From Candidatus Gastranaerophilales bacterium (GTDB lineage: Bacteria; Cyanobacteriota; Vampirovibrionia; Gastranaerophilales; Gastranaerophilaceae), in assembly GCA_944325555.1 (NCBI GenBank), contig CALVAN010000010.1, forward strand, positions 1 to 64,000: a stretch of DNA of 64,000 nucleotides, read 5' to 3'. The position numbers were made by a program, and so were the translations under genes. Numbering within the stretch: position 1 is the stretch's first letter; each line of letters begins with the position of its first letter. This document shows, piece after piece, positions 52,053 through 60,063 of this stretch. A model generated the notes under the pieces. The model was not told the DNA's origin and made no database searches. It saw nothing but the letters and a program-made list of their open reading frames with translations.

Positions 52053-52886
52053 ATGGGTATAAAAACACTTAATCCGACTTCTCCGGGACAAAGAGGAATG
52101 ACGAAGAGTGATTTCGAAGAAATTACAGCTTCCAAACCCGAAAAATCCCTGTTGAAGCCAATAAGAAAAACAGCAGGAAGAAATAACACAGGTCGCATTA
52201 CATGTCGTCACAAAGGCGGCGGCGTAAAAAAAGCTTACCGTGTAATCGACTTCAAACGTGAAAAATTCGGTATCCCTGCAACAGTTAAAACAATCGAATA
52301 CGATCCGAACAGAAACGTAAGAATTTCATTGGTATTCTACGCAGACGGTGAAAAAAGATATATCTTAACACCTCAGGGCTTGAATGTCGGTGATACAATC
52401 GTTTCCGGTCCGAATGCAGATATTATCACAGGTAACGCATTGCCGTTGGAATTGATTCCGTTAGGTACTATGGTACATAACATCGAAATGATTCCCGGAC
52501 GTGGAGCAAAATTAGTCAGAACAGCAGGTGCTGCTGCCCAATTAATGGCTAAAGAAGGCAACTACGTAACAATCAAGTTACCCAGCTCAGAAATGAGAAT
52601 GATAAGAAAAGAATGCATCGCAACAGTAGGCGTTTTAGGCAATGCCGAACAGAAAAACATGAAAATCGGTAAAGCCGGACGTAAAAGATACATGGGTATC
52701 AGACCTACTGTCCGTGGTGTAACAATGAACCCTTGCGATCACCCGCATGGTGGTGGTGAAGGTAAAACAGGTCCCGGCGGACACCCGAAAACTCCATGGG
52801 GTAAACCGGCTCTTGGTTATAAAACTAGAAAATCTAACAAGCACTCTGACAAATATATTGTAAGAGGCAGAAAACGTAATAAGTAA
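52053..52886 (+). CDS. rplB: Ribosomal protein uL2
   Basis: L2 is essential for subunit association and peptidyl transfer. The start at 52053 ([15 protein letters not shown]) has AGGAG upstream and gives 277 residues, the usual length; a start at 52014 would add 13 odd residues. [22 protein letters not shown] and the late [17 protein letters not shown] with the conserved active-region His are present. The rpsS gene follows 11 bases later. Confidence 0.97.
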   Translation: MGIKTLNPTSPGQRGMTKSDFEEITASKPEKSLLKPIRKTAGRNNTGRITCRHKGGGVKKAYRVIDFKREKFGIPATVKTIEYDPNRNVRISLVFYADGEKRYILTPQGLNVGDTIVSGPNADIITGNALPLELIPLGTMVHNIEMIPGRGAKLVRTAGAAAQLMAKEGNYVTIKLPSSEMRMIRKECIATVGVLGNAEQKNMKIGKAGRKRYMGIRPTVRGVTMNPCDHPHGGGEGKTGPGGHPKTPWGKPALGYKTRKSNKHSDKYIVRGRKRNK

Positions 52887-52897
52887 GGAGATAATGA

Positions 52898-53179
52898 ATG
52901 GCTCGTTCGCTAAAAAAAGGTCCATTTGTACAAGAATCACTTCAGAAGAAAATCGCTAAGATGAACGAAGCTGGAGAGAAAAAAGTAATAAAAACTTGGT
53001 CAAGAGCATCAATGATTGTACCCGATATGCTCGGTCACACAATCGCTGTTCACAATGGCAAAAGCCACGTACCGGTTTATGTTACTGAACAAATGGTTGG
53101 TCATAAATTAGGTGAATTTGCACCTACAAGGTTATTCAGAGGCCATGCAGGTCAAGATAAAACAGCTAAAAGGAAGTAA
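52898..53179 (+). CDS. rpsS: Ribosomal protein uS19
   Basis: S19 lies in the head of the 30S subunit. The 93-residue product begins [14 protein letters not shown] and has [24 protein letters not shown]-like family core (near 31-54) and [15 protein letters not shown] precedes it. rplV follows after three bases. Confidence 0.96.
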   Translation: MARSLKKGPFVQESLQKKIAKMNEAGEKKVIKTWSRASMIVPDMLGHTIAVHNGKSHVPVYVTEQMVGHKLGEFAPTRLFRGHAGQDKTAKRK

Positions 53180-53182
53180 ATT

Positions 53183-53524
53183 ATGCAAGAATCAATGGCA
53201 AGACAAACTAATATAAGCATGCCGGCTCGCAAATTACGCAGAGTAATCAACGAGTTAAGAGGCAAATCTGCTTTAGAAGCAGCTAAAATCTTAAAATTTA
53301 TGCCATACTTCGCAGCAAGAGTTGTTGAAAAAAACTTGGTTGCAGCAATTGCTAACGCTAATGAAAAATTCGGTGCAAATGCTGAAGACCTCAAAATTTC
53401 AGAAATCTTTGCCGACGAAAGTAAAACATATAAGAGAGGTAAACCGAGAGCTCAAGGCAGAATCTACAGAAGACTCAAAAGAACTTCTCATTTAACAGTT
53501 AAATTAGCAAGTAATAAGAATTAA
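53183..53524 (+). CDS. rplV: Ribosomal protein uL22
   Basis: L22 lines the exit tunnel. The 113-residue product has [25 protein letters not shown] (in part near 13-37), and the tunnel hairpin [20 protein letters not shown] (about 83-102). The start at 53183 follows AGGAAG; the ATG at 53195 is an alternative. rpsC follows after 11 bases. Confidence 0.95.
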   Translation: MQESMARQTNISMPARKLRRVINELRGKSALEAAKILKFMPYFAARVVEKNLVAAIANANEKFGANAEDLKISEIFADESKTYKRGKPRAQGRIYRRLKRTSHLTVKLASNKN

Positions 53525-53535
53525 GGAGGCTGACC

Positions 53536-54273
53536 TTGGGACAAAAGACACATCCAAAAGGATTCAGAGTAGGTATAATCGAACCTTGGGAAAGCACATG
53601 GTACGCTAAGAGAAAAGATTATCCCGAATTCGTTAAAGAAGACGATAAATTAAGAAAATACATTAAGAAAAGACTCTATGCAGCAGGCATTTCTAAGATA
53701 TTAATTGACAGAAAAGCTCAAAACCTTAACATCACCGTTGTAACAGCAAAACCCGGTATTGTTGTAGGCAGAGGCGGTCAGGGTATCGAAGAATTGAGAG
53801 CTGACATAGCAAAACTGGTTAACAGAACAGTTTCAATCGACGTGGTTGAAGTTGCAAGAACAGATGCCGATGCTCAACTGGTAGCAGAAAACATCGCTCT
53901 TCAATTGGAAAAACGTATCGCTTTCAGAAGAGCAATGAAACAGTCTATCCAAAGAACAATGAGATCAGGCGTTCAAGGTATCAAAATTATGGTATCAGGA
54001 CGTTTGGGCGGTGCTGAAATTGCAAGAAGCGAATGGGTAAAAGAAGGAAGAATTCCTCTTCAAACTCTCAGAGCTGATGTTGACTACGGCTTTGCTGAAG
54101 CTGACACAATCATGGGTAAAATCGGCGTAAAAGTTTGGATTTTCAAAGGCAACTTGATGCCCGGCGAAAAAGCTGATATGAATATCAAATCCAAAAAAGC
54201 AACCGGCAACCATGAAGACAAACCGGTAGGCGGCAGAAGAAGAAAAAGAAACGCTGAAGCTGCTGCAGAATAA
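53536..54273 (+). CDS. rpsC: Ribosomal protein uS3
   Basis: S3 helps form the mRNA entry channel. The start is TTG with AAGGAGG upstream and yields [14 protein letters not shown]. The 245-residue product has a KH domain ([13 protein letters not shown], near 75-87) and the C-terminal [14 protein letters not shown]-type block (near 150-162). The tail is Lys/Arg/Glu-rich. Confidence 0.96.
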   Translation: MGQKTHPKGFRVGIIEPWESTWYAKRKDYPEFVKEDDKLRKYIKKRLYAAGISKILIDRKAQNLNITVVTAKPGIVVGRGGQGIEELRADIAKLVNRTVSIDVVEVARTDADAQLVAENIALQLEKRIAFRRAMKQSIQRTMRSGVQGIKIMVSGRLGGAEIARSEWVKEGRIPLQTLRADVDYGFAEADTIMGKIGVKVWIFKGNLMPGEKADMNIKSKKATGNHEDKPVGGRRRKRNAEAAAE

Positions 54274-54315
54274 CAGTTAATTTAATACAAAATAATAATT
54301 AGGAGCGACACTAAA

Positions 54316-54735
54316 ATGTTAATGCCCAAAAAAACTAAATATCGTAAAAAAATGAAAGGCAGAATGAAAGGACACGAAACCAGAGGTACCAAACTCGAAT
54401 TCGGTAACTTCGGTCTTATTGCCTGTGATCCTGCCTGGATTACATCAAGACAAATAGAAGCCGCAAGACGTGCGATGACTCGTAACATCAAAAGAGGCGG
54501 TAATGTTTGGATTAAAATATTCCCGGATAAACCTATCACTGCAAAACCTGCTGAAACTCGTATGGGTAAAGGTAAAGGTAACCCCGAATACTGGGTTGCG
54601 GTAGTTAAACCGGGCAGAGTTCTCTTTGAACTTGATTTCCCTCAAAGAGATGTTGCTATCGAATCACTTAAATTAGCAGCTCAAAAGCTTCCAATCAAAG
54701 TTAAAATTATTGAAAAAGAAGCTGCTGAAGCTTAA
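54316..54735 (+). CDS. rplP: Ribosomal protein uL16
   Basis: L16 contacts the A-site tRNA region. The 139-residue product starts [19 protein letters not shown] and has [25 protein letters not shown]-like core (in part near 34-58), then [24 protein letters not shown] lies upstream. Confidence 0.96.
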   Translation: MLMPKKTKYRKKMKGRMKGHETRGTKLEFGNFGLIACDPAWITSRQIEAARRAMTRNIKRGGNVWIKIFPDKPITAKPAETRMGKGKGNPEYWVAVVKPGRVLFELDFPQRDVAIESLKLAAQKLPIKVKIIEKEAAEA

Positions 54736-54776
54736 GGAAAGTGAATAATTACCAATCGTAATTAAAGGAAAAAACA

Positions 54777-54971
54777 ATGAAATTAAAAGAACTTAAAGAA
54801 AAATCAATAGATGAGCTTAACACGCTGATTGCTGATACAAAAAAGCAGCTGTTTGATTTGAGATTGCAAAAAGCATTGCAAAAACTTGAAAACACTGCAC
54901 AAATTCGTCAGTTAAAAACCGTTATAGCTCAGGCTAAAACGTTAATTAAAGAAAAGTCAGAGGTAAAATAA
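54777..54971 (+). CDS. rpmC: Ribosomal protein uL29
   Basis: This 64-residue helical protein sits near the tunnel exit. It has LKELKEKSIDELNTLIADTKKQLFDLRLQKA-type sequence, given here by its KQLFDLRLQ motif (near 28-36), and a second helix. AAGGA precedes the ATG, and rpsQ follows after one base. Confidence 0.93.
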   Translation: MKLKELKEKSIDELNTLIADTKKQLFDLRLQKALQKLENTAQIRQLKTVIAQAKTLIKEKSEVK

Positions 54972-54972
54972 G

Positions 54973-55218
54973 ATGCCGAAGAAAGAAAAACAAGGTGTTG
55001 TTGTAAGCAACAAAATGGACAAAACAGCTGTTATACAGGTAGCTGAATATAATAAACACCCTAAATACCACAAAATCATCGAAACTCACAAAAAATATAA
55101 AGCTCATGATGCTGAAAATGTTTGTAACGTTGGCGATGTGGTAAGAATCGTTGAGTCAAAACCCATCTCATCAGACAAACGCTGGGTTATCTCGGAAATA
55201 GTTGAAAAGGCTAACTAG
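54973..55218 (+). CDS. rpsQ: Ribosomal protein uS17
   Basis: S17 is a primary 16S rRNA binder. The 81-residue product has GVVVSNKMDKTAVIQV (near 8-23), KKYKAHDAENVCNVGDVVRI and SKRW-like SSDKRWVI. The spacer to rplN contains a hairpin (GTCAAAAA / TTTTTGAC). Confidence 0.95.
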   Translation: MPKKEKQGVVVSNKMDKTAVIQVAEYNKHPKYHKIIETHKKYKAHDAENVCNVGDVVRIVESKPISSDKRWVISEIVEKAN

Positions 55219-55307
55219 ATAAGGGATTGATTCTGATTTTAGGGACTTAACTGTCAAAAAAAATTTTTGACGGGATTTCTTAAATAATAGAAATAAAGGA
55301 TAAGACA

Positions 55308-55676
55308 ATGATACAAAATGAAACCAGATTAGTAGTGGCTGACAATACAGGTGCAAAAGAGCTTCTTGTTATCCGTGTTATGGGCAGTTCTAACAAAAAA
55401 TATGCTCACGTGGGTGACGTTGTAGTTGCAGCTGTAAAAGATGCTACACCTAATATGGCTGTTAAAAAATCTGATGTAGTAAAAGCGGTTATCGTTAGAA
55501 CAAAAGCGGATATCAAACGTGCTGACGGTTCCGTAATCAGATTCGACGAAAATGCAGCCGTAATTATTAACAAAGACGGCAACCCCAGAGGAACCCGTGT
55601 ATTCGGTCCTGTTGCCCGTGAGTTAAGAGATAAAAACTTCATGAAGATTATCTCTCTTGCACCGGAAGTTATTTAA
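55308..55676 (+). CDS. rplN: Ribosomal protein uL14
   Basis: L14 takes part in subunit bridging. The 122-residue product starts [18 protein letters not shown] and has the signature [37 protein letters not shown] in its usual place (near 71-107; core [13 protein letters not shown]). A 144-bp structured spacer follows before rplX. Confidence 0.96.
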   Translation: MIQNETRLVVADNTGAKELLVIRVMGSSNKKYAHVGDVVVAAVKDATPNMAVKKSDVVKAVIVRTKADIKRADGSVIRFDENAAVIINKDGNPRGTRVFGPVARELRDKNFMKIISLAPEVI

Positions 55677-55684
55677 GGTGTGTG

Positions 55685-55793
55685 AAACCCGTCGGGGTTT
55701 GAGAACTCGAAGCCCGGAGGTGTAACCGTTCCAACCCGCCGTTGTGACGGAGCGAAAGCGAAGGAACGAACAAATCTTTGATTTGACAGGCGG
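55685..55793 (+). ncRNA. Structured spacer element, copy 2 (rplN-rplX)
   Basis: The core matches copy 1 in all pairing segments: CGTTCC (55727-55732) with GGAACG (55763-55768), CCGCC (55736-55740) with GGCGG (55789-55793), and CAAATC-TTT-GATTTG (55771-55785). The leading hairpin differs in sequence but is also paired (AAACCC/GGGTTT, 55685-55700). The inner loop differs (GAGCGAAAGCGAAGG, with only a short possible stem). Confidence 0.6.
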
Positions 55794-55820
55794 ATAAACA
55801 ACTTAATTAAGGAAAGAACA

Positions 55821-56192
55821 ATGAGAAAGACTAAGAAACAAATAGAAAAACATGATTTGCACGTTAAAGCCGGCGACCGTGTTATTTTGATTTCAGGTAA
55901 AGATAAATACAACAAGGACGCTAAAGATCCTAAAATCGCTAACGTGAAAAAAGTGCTTAAGTCTGAAAACAAAGTAATTGTTGAAGGCTTAAACATGGTA
56001 ACAAAAGCACAAAAGCCTAACCCTATGGCAGGTATTCAAGGCGGCTTGAATAAAATTGAAGCTCCCGTTGATTCTTCAAAGGTTATGCTTTATTGCATGG
56101 CTTGTGAAAGCCCGACAAAAGCAAGACATGAAATCGTTGACGGCAAAAAAGTACGTGTTTGCAAAAAATGCGGTCAACAAATTGATGACTAA
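55821..56192 (+). CDS. rplX: Ribosomal protein uL24, zinc-ribbon (C+) form
   Basis: L24 starts 50S assembly. The 123-residue product has the KOW motif (VKAGDRVILISGKDK, near 14-28). The tail carries two Cys pairs (YCMACE and VCKKCGQ), so it can bind zinc; such forms are common in bacteria with several zinc-type ribosomal proteins. AAGGA precedes the start. Confidence 0.95.
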   Translation: MRKTKKQIEKHDLHVKAGDRVILISGKDKYNKDAKDPKIANVKKVLKSENKVIVEGLNMVTKAQKPNPMAGIQGGLNKIEAPVDSSKVMLYCMACESPTKARHEIVDGKKVRVCKKCGQQIDD

Positions 56193-56274
56193 TTACTAAG
56201 TATGGGTGCCTTGTTATACATAAATGTTGTGTTTGTGGCATAATGAAGGTACATTCTGCGAAAAGGAAAGAAAA

Positions 56275-56838
56275 ATGACAACAATAACTAAAGACTTAAA
56301 AGTAAGATACGAAGAAGAAGTAAAAGAATCTTTAAAATCTCAATTTGGTTATGAAAACGTTAACCAGATTCCCAGATTAAATAAAATCGTTATAAACATG
56401 GGTGTTGGCGAAGCTTGCCACAACTCAAAATTAGCTGAAACTATCGTAAAGCAATTGACAAAAATTGCAGGTCAAAAAGCTGTAATCACAAGAGCAAAAC
56501 AGTCAATTTCTTCTTTCAAATTGAGAGAAGGTATGCCGGTTGGTTGTATGGTTACACTCCGTGGCGAAAGAATGTATGACTTTTTGCAAAAACTCATCTG
56601 CGTAGTTTTACCGAGAATCCGTGACTTTAGAGGTATTTCTTCAAAAAGTTTTGACGGCAGAGGCAACTACACATTAGGTTTGAAAGAACAGACTCTGTTC
56701 CCTGAAATTTCTTACGACGAAGTTGATGCAGTATTCGGTATGAATATTTCTATCATCACTACTGCAAAAACTGACGAAGAAGCAAGAGCTTTGCTTGCTG
56801 ATTTGGGAATGCCGTTCAAGAAAAAATCACACTCATAA
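56275..56838 (+). CDS. rplE: Ribosomal protein uL5
   Basis: L5 binds 5S rRNA and the P-site tRNA. The start at 56275 with AAGGAAAG upstream gives 187 residues; an earlier start at 56224 would add 17 unlikely residues. Landmarks are [34 protein letters not shown] and [17 protein letters not shown]. Confidence 0.96.
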   Translation: MTTITKDLKVRYEEEVKESLKSQFGYENVNQIPRLNKIVINMGVGEACHNSKLAETIVKQLTKIAGQKAVITRAKQSISSFKLREGMPVGCMVTLRGERMYDFLQKLICVVLPRIRDFRGISSKSFDGRGNYTLGLKEQTLFPEISYDEVDAVFGMNISIITTAKTDEEARALLADLGMPFKKKSHS

Positions 56839-56932
56839 ACATACAAAAAAGAGTGTGCGAAGCCAAAACATACAGGCTTTAATAAACTAAAACGAAAAAA
56901 ATCAATGCAATTTGCATAAAAAGGAGAAAATC

Positions 56933-57139
56933 GTGGCTAAAAAATCAATGATAGCTAAAGAAGAAAGAAGAAAATTACTCGTATCAAAGGGCAAATACCC
57001 CAGAGTAAGACTTCATAACAGATGTTCCATTTGCGGACGTCCTCACGGATATCACAGAGATTTCGGTCTTTGCAGAATCTGTTTGAGAAAAATGGCTCAT
57101 GAAGGTTTGTTACCCGGTGTAGTTAAAGCAAGCTGGTAG
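56933..57139 (+). CDS. rpsZ: Ribosomal protein uS14, zinc-binding type
   Basis: The start is GTG (56933-56935) with AAGGAG upstream and yields [14 protein letters not shown]. The 68-residue product has [20 protein letters not shown] (the two CxxC pairs), the C+ type of S14. A 166-bp structured spacer follows before rpsH. Confidence 0.95.
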   Translation: MAKKSMIAKEERRKLLVSKGKYPRVRLHNRCSICGRPHGYHRDFGLCRICLRKMAHEGLLPGVVKASW

Positions 57140-57305
57140 TAATTGCCGGATTTCGCTTAACTATACTGCTCGACAAATTTTCATAACCGAAATTGTTCAA
57201 GTAAGTAGTTAAGGGGGCTGCGAAGGCAGCGGAAGAAAAAGGGTAATCCATTTTTTTGATTGACGTTGTAACAAACTTCAAGCCCCGAAGAAAAGGAAAA
57301 TAAAT
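57140..57305 (+). other. Structured rpsZ-rpsH spacer
   Basis: CTTAACTA (about 57157) pairs with TAGTTAAG (about 57206), GCTGC-GAAG-GCAGC forms a tight hairpin, and CTTC..GAAG lies before the ribosome site. I see no ORF. The structure differs from the two repeated elements. Confidence 0.4.
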
Positions 57306-57701
57306 ATGTTTACAGATCCAATAGCAGATATGCTGACAAGAATCAGAAACGCTAACATCGTTTCTCATCCGGAAGTTGAAATGCCATCTTCCAAATTAAA
57401 ATTAGAATTGGCTAAAGTTCTTAAAGAAGAAGGCTACATCACCGATTACACAGAAAAAGAAGTAGGAAAATTCAAAGTTTTATCAATCACTTTGAAATAT
57501 GACGAAAGAAACAAACCCGTTATTTCTAACTTGAAAAGAATTTCTAAAACAGGTTTGAGAGTATATTCAAAAGCTAAAGACCTTCCGCAGGTATTTGGCG
57601 GTCTGGGTATCGCAATCATTTCTACAAGCAAAGGTCTTATGACAGACAGAAAAGCAAGAAAAGAAAACCTTGGCGGCGAAGTTCTTTGCTACGTATGGTA
57701 A
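57306..57701 (+). CDS. rpsH: Ribosomal protein uS8
   Basis: S8 binds 16S rRNA and in E. coli represses the spc operon. The 131-residue product has [29 protein letters not shown] and a final VLCYVW. AAGGAAAAT precedes the ATG. The spacer to rplF contains an AATTCAA/TTGAATT hairpin. Confidence 0.96.
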   Translation: MFTDPIADMLTRIRNANIVSHPEVEMPSSKLKLELAKVLKEEGYITDYTEKEVGKFKVLSITLKYDERNKPVISNLKRISKTGLRVYSKAKDLPQVFGGLGIAIISTSKGLMTDRKARKENLGGEVLCYVW

Positions 57702-57779
57702 CCATTTAGTAATTCAAACTTGAATTGCAAGGATGTAACAGATAAAAAAGATATTAATAATTAAATTGGAGATAAAAAA

Positions 57780-58322
57780 ATGTCACGTATAGGTAAAAAA
57801 CCTGTTATAATACCGGATGGCGTTGAAGTAAAAATTGAAGATCACGTATTGACTGCTAAAGGACCTCTTGGTACTGAATCAGTTGAATTCCGTCCGGAAA
57901 TTTCAGTTAAAATTGAAGATAAAGAAATCATTGTTGATGTTCACAATCACGATGACAGAAAATCAAGAGCTCTCTGGGGCTTAACAAGAACATTAATCCA
58001 CAACGCTGTTGACGGCGTAAAAACAGGATTCACTAAAAAATTGGAAATCCAGGGTGTTGGTTACAGAGCTAACATGGAAGGTTCTAACCTCAACCTCGTT
58101 TTAGGTTATTCTCACCCGATTTTGATTACTCCTCCTGAAGGCATCAAAATTGCTGTTGAAGCTAACACAAAAATCACTGTATCAGGCTCCAACAAACAAC
58201 TAGTCGGCGACGTTGCAGCTGAAATCAGAAGCAAACGTCCTCCTGAAGTTTACAAAGGAAAAGGTGTCAGATACGAAGGCGAATACGTTAGACGTAAAGC
58301 CGGTAAAACAGGTAAGAAGTAA
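57780..58322 (+). CDS. rplF: Ribosomal protein uL6
   Basis: L6 lies near the GTPase centre. The 180-residue product has MSRIGKKPVIIPDGV, GVKTGFTKKLEIQGVGYRA (near 80-98) and the late RPPEVYKGKGVRYEGEYV. A 176-bp spacer follows, with CC-TTCG-GG and A/T hairpins, before rplR. Confidence 0.96.
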   Translation: MSRIGKKPVIIPDGVEVKIEDHVLTAKGPLGTESVEFRPEISVKIEDKEIIVDVHNHDDRKSRALWGLTRTLIHNAVDGVKTGFTKKLEIQGVGYRANMEGSNLNLVLGYSHPILITPPEGIKIAVEANTKITVSGSNKQLVGDVAAEIRSKRPPEVYKGKGVRYEGEYVRRKAGKTGKK

Positions 58323-58498
58323 GACAGTTACCGGTGAAATAATTGAGCCGTGTAAATTTCTTATCCTGAATTTCCTTCGGGAGCTGATAAATATATTAAT
58401 AATATTGAAATACATAACAAAGCCGGCATAAGCCCTTATAGATATTTTGAATGAAATCAAAATTCCAAGTAAGAAGGCTTCGGTGAAAGGAAAGAAAA

Positions 58499-58867
58499 AT
58501 GATTAAAACAAGAAACAGAAAAGAACAAATTAGAAAAAGACACCAGCGTGTAAGAACAAAAATTTTCGGTACTGCAGAATCTCCGAGATTGGCAGTGTAC
58601 AGAAGCACAAAACACATTTACGCTCAATTGATTGACGACGTAAATAAAGTTACACTTTGCTCCGCTTCTTCTATTGACAAAGACCTGAGAGAAAAACTTT
58701 CTCACGGCGGCAACATTGAAGCAGCAAAAGTAGTTGGTGAAGCTATTGCTAAGAAAGCTTTAAAAGCAGGCGTTAAAGAATGCGTTTTCGACAGAGGCGG
58801 ATTCCTTTATCACGGCAGAGTTTCAGCTCTTGCTGAAGCTGCAAGAGAAGCCGGCTTAGACTTCTAA
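58499..58867 (+). CDS. rplR: Ribosomal protein uL18
   Basis: L18 binds 5S rRNA. The 122-residue product starts [22 protein letters not shown] and ends with [31 protein letters not shown] precedes the start. It is the last gene of the operon here: a terminator follows and rpsE is missing, which is unusual. Confidence 0.96.
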   Translation: MIKTRNRKEQIRKRHQRVRTKIFGTAESPRLAVYRSTKHIYAQLIDDVNKVTLCSASSIDKDLREKLSHGGNIEAAKVVGEAIAKKALKAGVKECVFDRGGFLYHGRVSALAEAAREAGLDF

Positions 58868-58916
58868 TTTGTTCAGGATTTCGCTTTATATCGGCGAGTT
58901 TATTAAGATATCCAAC

Positions 58917-58947
58917 AAAAAGCCTTCCTTACAAGGGAAGGCTTTTT
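58917..58947 (+). terminator. Terminator after rplR
   Basis: AAAAAGCCTTCC and GGAAGGCTTTTT form a strong stem with a short loop and T5. It closes the ribosomal operon before rpsE. Confidence 0.88.
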
Positions 58948-59021
58948 GCTGCAATTAACAATAGCAGTAGTTGTTTATTATTTGCTGCCAATCCGTCTGT
59001 TTAGATGTTAGGAGAACTAAA

Positions 59022-59096
59022 GTGGCGCCAAGGGCGGTGGACGCCCTATACAAAAAAGCTACAAATGCTGTGAAATATAATAACAATGTGGATTAA
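59022..59096 (+). CDS. Possible 24-residue ORF (low confidence)
   Basis: A GTG start with AGGAG seven nt upstream opens a 24-codon frame (VAPRAVDALYKKA and a short Asn-rich tail) that ends at TAA. It lies in the 510-bp gap after the ribosomal operon. Chance is possible; there is a hairpin GGGCG..CGCCC in the frame. Confidence 0.25.
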   Translation: MAPRAVDALYKKATNAVKYNNNVD

Positions 59097-59201
59097 ATAT
59101 TGACTCGTATTGGAGTGAGCGTATTTTTGCTTTTAGTGAATATTGGTAAAAATATTTCGTCTGGTAGACTTTTGGAATATCATTTTCTAACACTTTGCAA
59201 T

Positions 59202-59325
59202 AGAGTATATACTCTTGTATGTAAATAGAAAATTAAGCTATAGGCTAAATACAGCTGTTTTTATATTTTATTTGTAAAGTTATGTTAAGCAAAGTATATA
59301 CAAAAAAGCAATTTTTATATACTTT
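59202..59325 (+). promoter_or_regulatory. Palindromic sites before the 59379 gene
   Basis: A 14-bp palindrome AGAGTATATACTCT (59202-59215) is followed by AAAGTATATA (59291-59300) and its reverse complement TATATACTTT (59316-59325). The shared word AGTATATA suggests binding sites for one regulator. A TTGACT/TATTTT pair at 59100-59127 is a possible promoter. Confidence 0.4.
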
Positions 59326-59378
59326 TTAACTTTATATATATACGAGAGATAAGTAAAGTAAGAAAAGAGGACAAAGAG

Positions 59379-59774
59379 ATGGGCTTCGCAGTATCAGCAT
59401 TAGCAACTCAAACAACAATGAACGTACAGTCAGATTGTGAGTATCTTTTAACAAGAATTACAAATACACTTTCCAGATTAGCAATGGAATCTCAATCAAT
59501 AGTAGAACAGCAAATGGCAGCAGGCCAAGCTTATATGGCTGCTCACACTGATGAAGAAGGCGAACCTACTCAAGAAGCAATTGAATGGGTTAACAGTACA
59601 GCTTTTAACGCAATATTCAATGCAAAATTAAAAGAAATCCAAACAAAAGAACAACAATTAAACATCCAAAAACAACAAATTGAAACAAATCAAAAAATGA
59701 ATTCCACTTTGAAAGAAAGCTGGGAAAAGAGCGTACAATCCAACATTGAAAAAACTTTCAAATACGGTAACTAA
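59379..59774 (+). CDS. Coiled-coil protein of unknown function
   Basis: The 131-residue product has an Ala/Thr-rich N-terminus (GFAVSALATQTTMNVQSD), then two long helices: one about 18-50, and one about 75-122 that is rich in Gln, Lys and Glu (NAKLKEIQTKEQQLNIQ). An EWV motif lies between them. There is one Cys. The size and two-helix shape recall small secreted or structural proteins, but I recognise no family and see no signal peptide. AGAGGA lies before the ATG. A long leader with palindromic sites precedes it, which suggests regulated expression. Confidence 0.5.
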   Translation: MGFAVSALATQTTMNVQSDCEYLLTRITNTLSRLAMESQSIVEQQMAAGQAYMAAHTDEEGEPTQEAIEWVNSTAFNAIFNAKLKEIQTKEQQLNIQKQQIETNQKMNSTLKESWEKSVQSNIEKTFKYGN

Positions 59775-59835
59775 TTTAAGTAACTGATAAATTCAACAAA
59801 CACGGCACTACTAGACTAATAAGAGAGAGAAAAAA

Positions 59836-60024
59836 ATGAGCGTAAATACTAATCCTTTTGCAAATTACACATTATCAATAGCAGCACAATATCAAGATAC
59901 AAAAAAAGGTTTACAGGAAACCCAGAAAAAACCATCAAGAAAGCTTTACAGAACAATGGATGCAATGCTTCAAGAATGCGTATTCTTAGGCGCTACCAGA
60001 TTTGGCACCAATTATATAGCTTAA
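59836..60024 (+). CDS. Small protein of 62 residues
   Basis: The product begins MSVNTNPFANYTLSIAAQYQDTKKG, has a basic middle (KKPSRKLYRTMDAML) and ends CVFLGATRFGTNYIA. There is no signal peptide or membrane span. An AGAGAGAG-type site is upstream. It lies 61 bases after the coiled-coil gene and 39 before the membrane-protein gene, and is probably on one transcript with at least the former. Function is unknown. Confidence 0.45.
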   Translation: MSVNTNPFANYTLSIAAQYQDTKKGLQETQKKPSRKLYRTMDAMLQECVFLGATRFGTNYIA

Positions 60025-60063
60025 CTTCTTGATTTTAAACAGAATTATTTTTATAATACAAAA

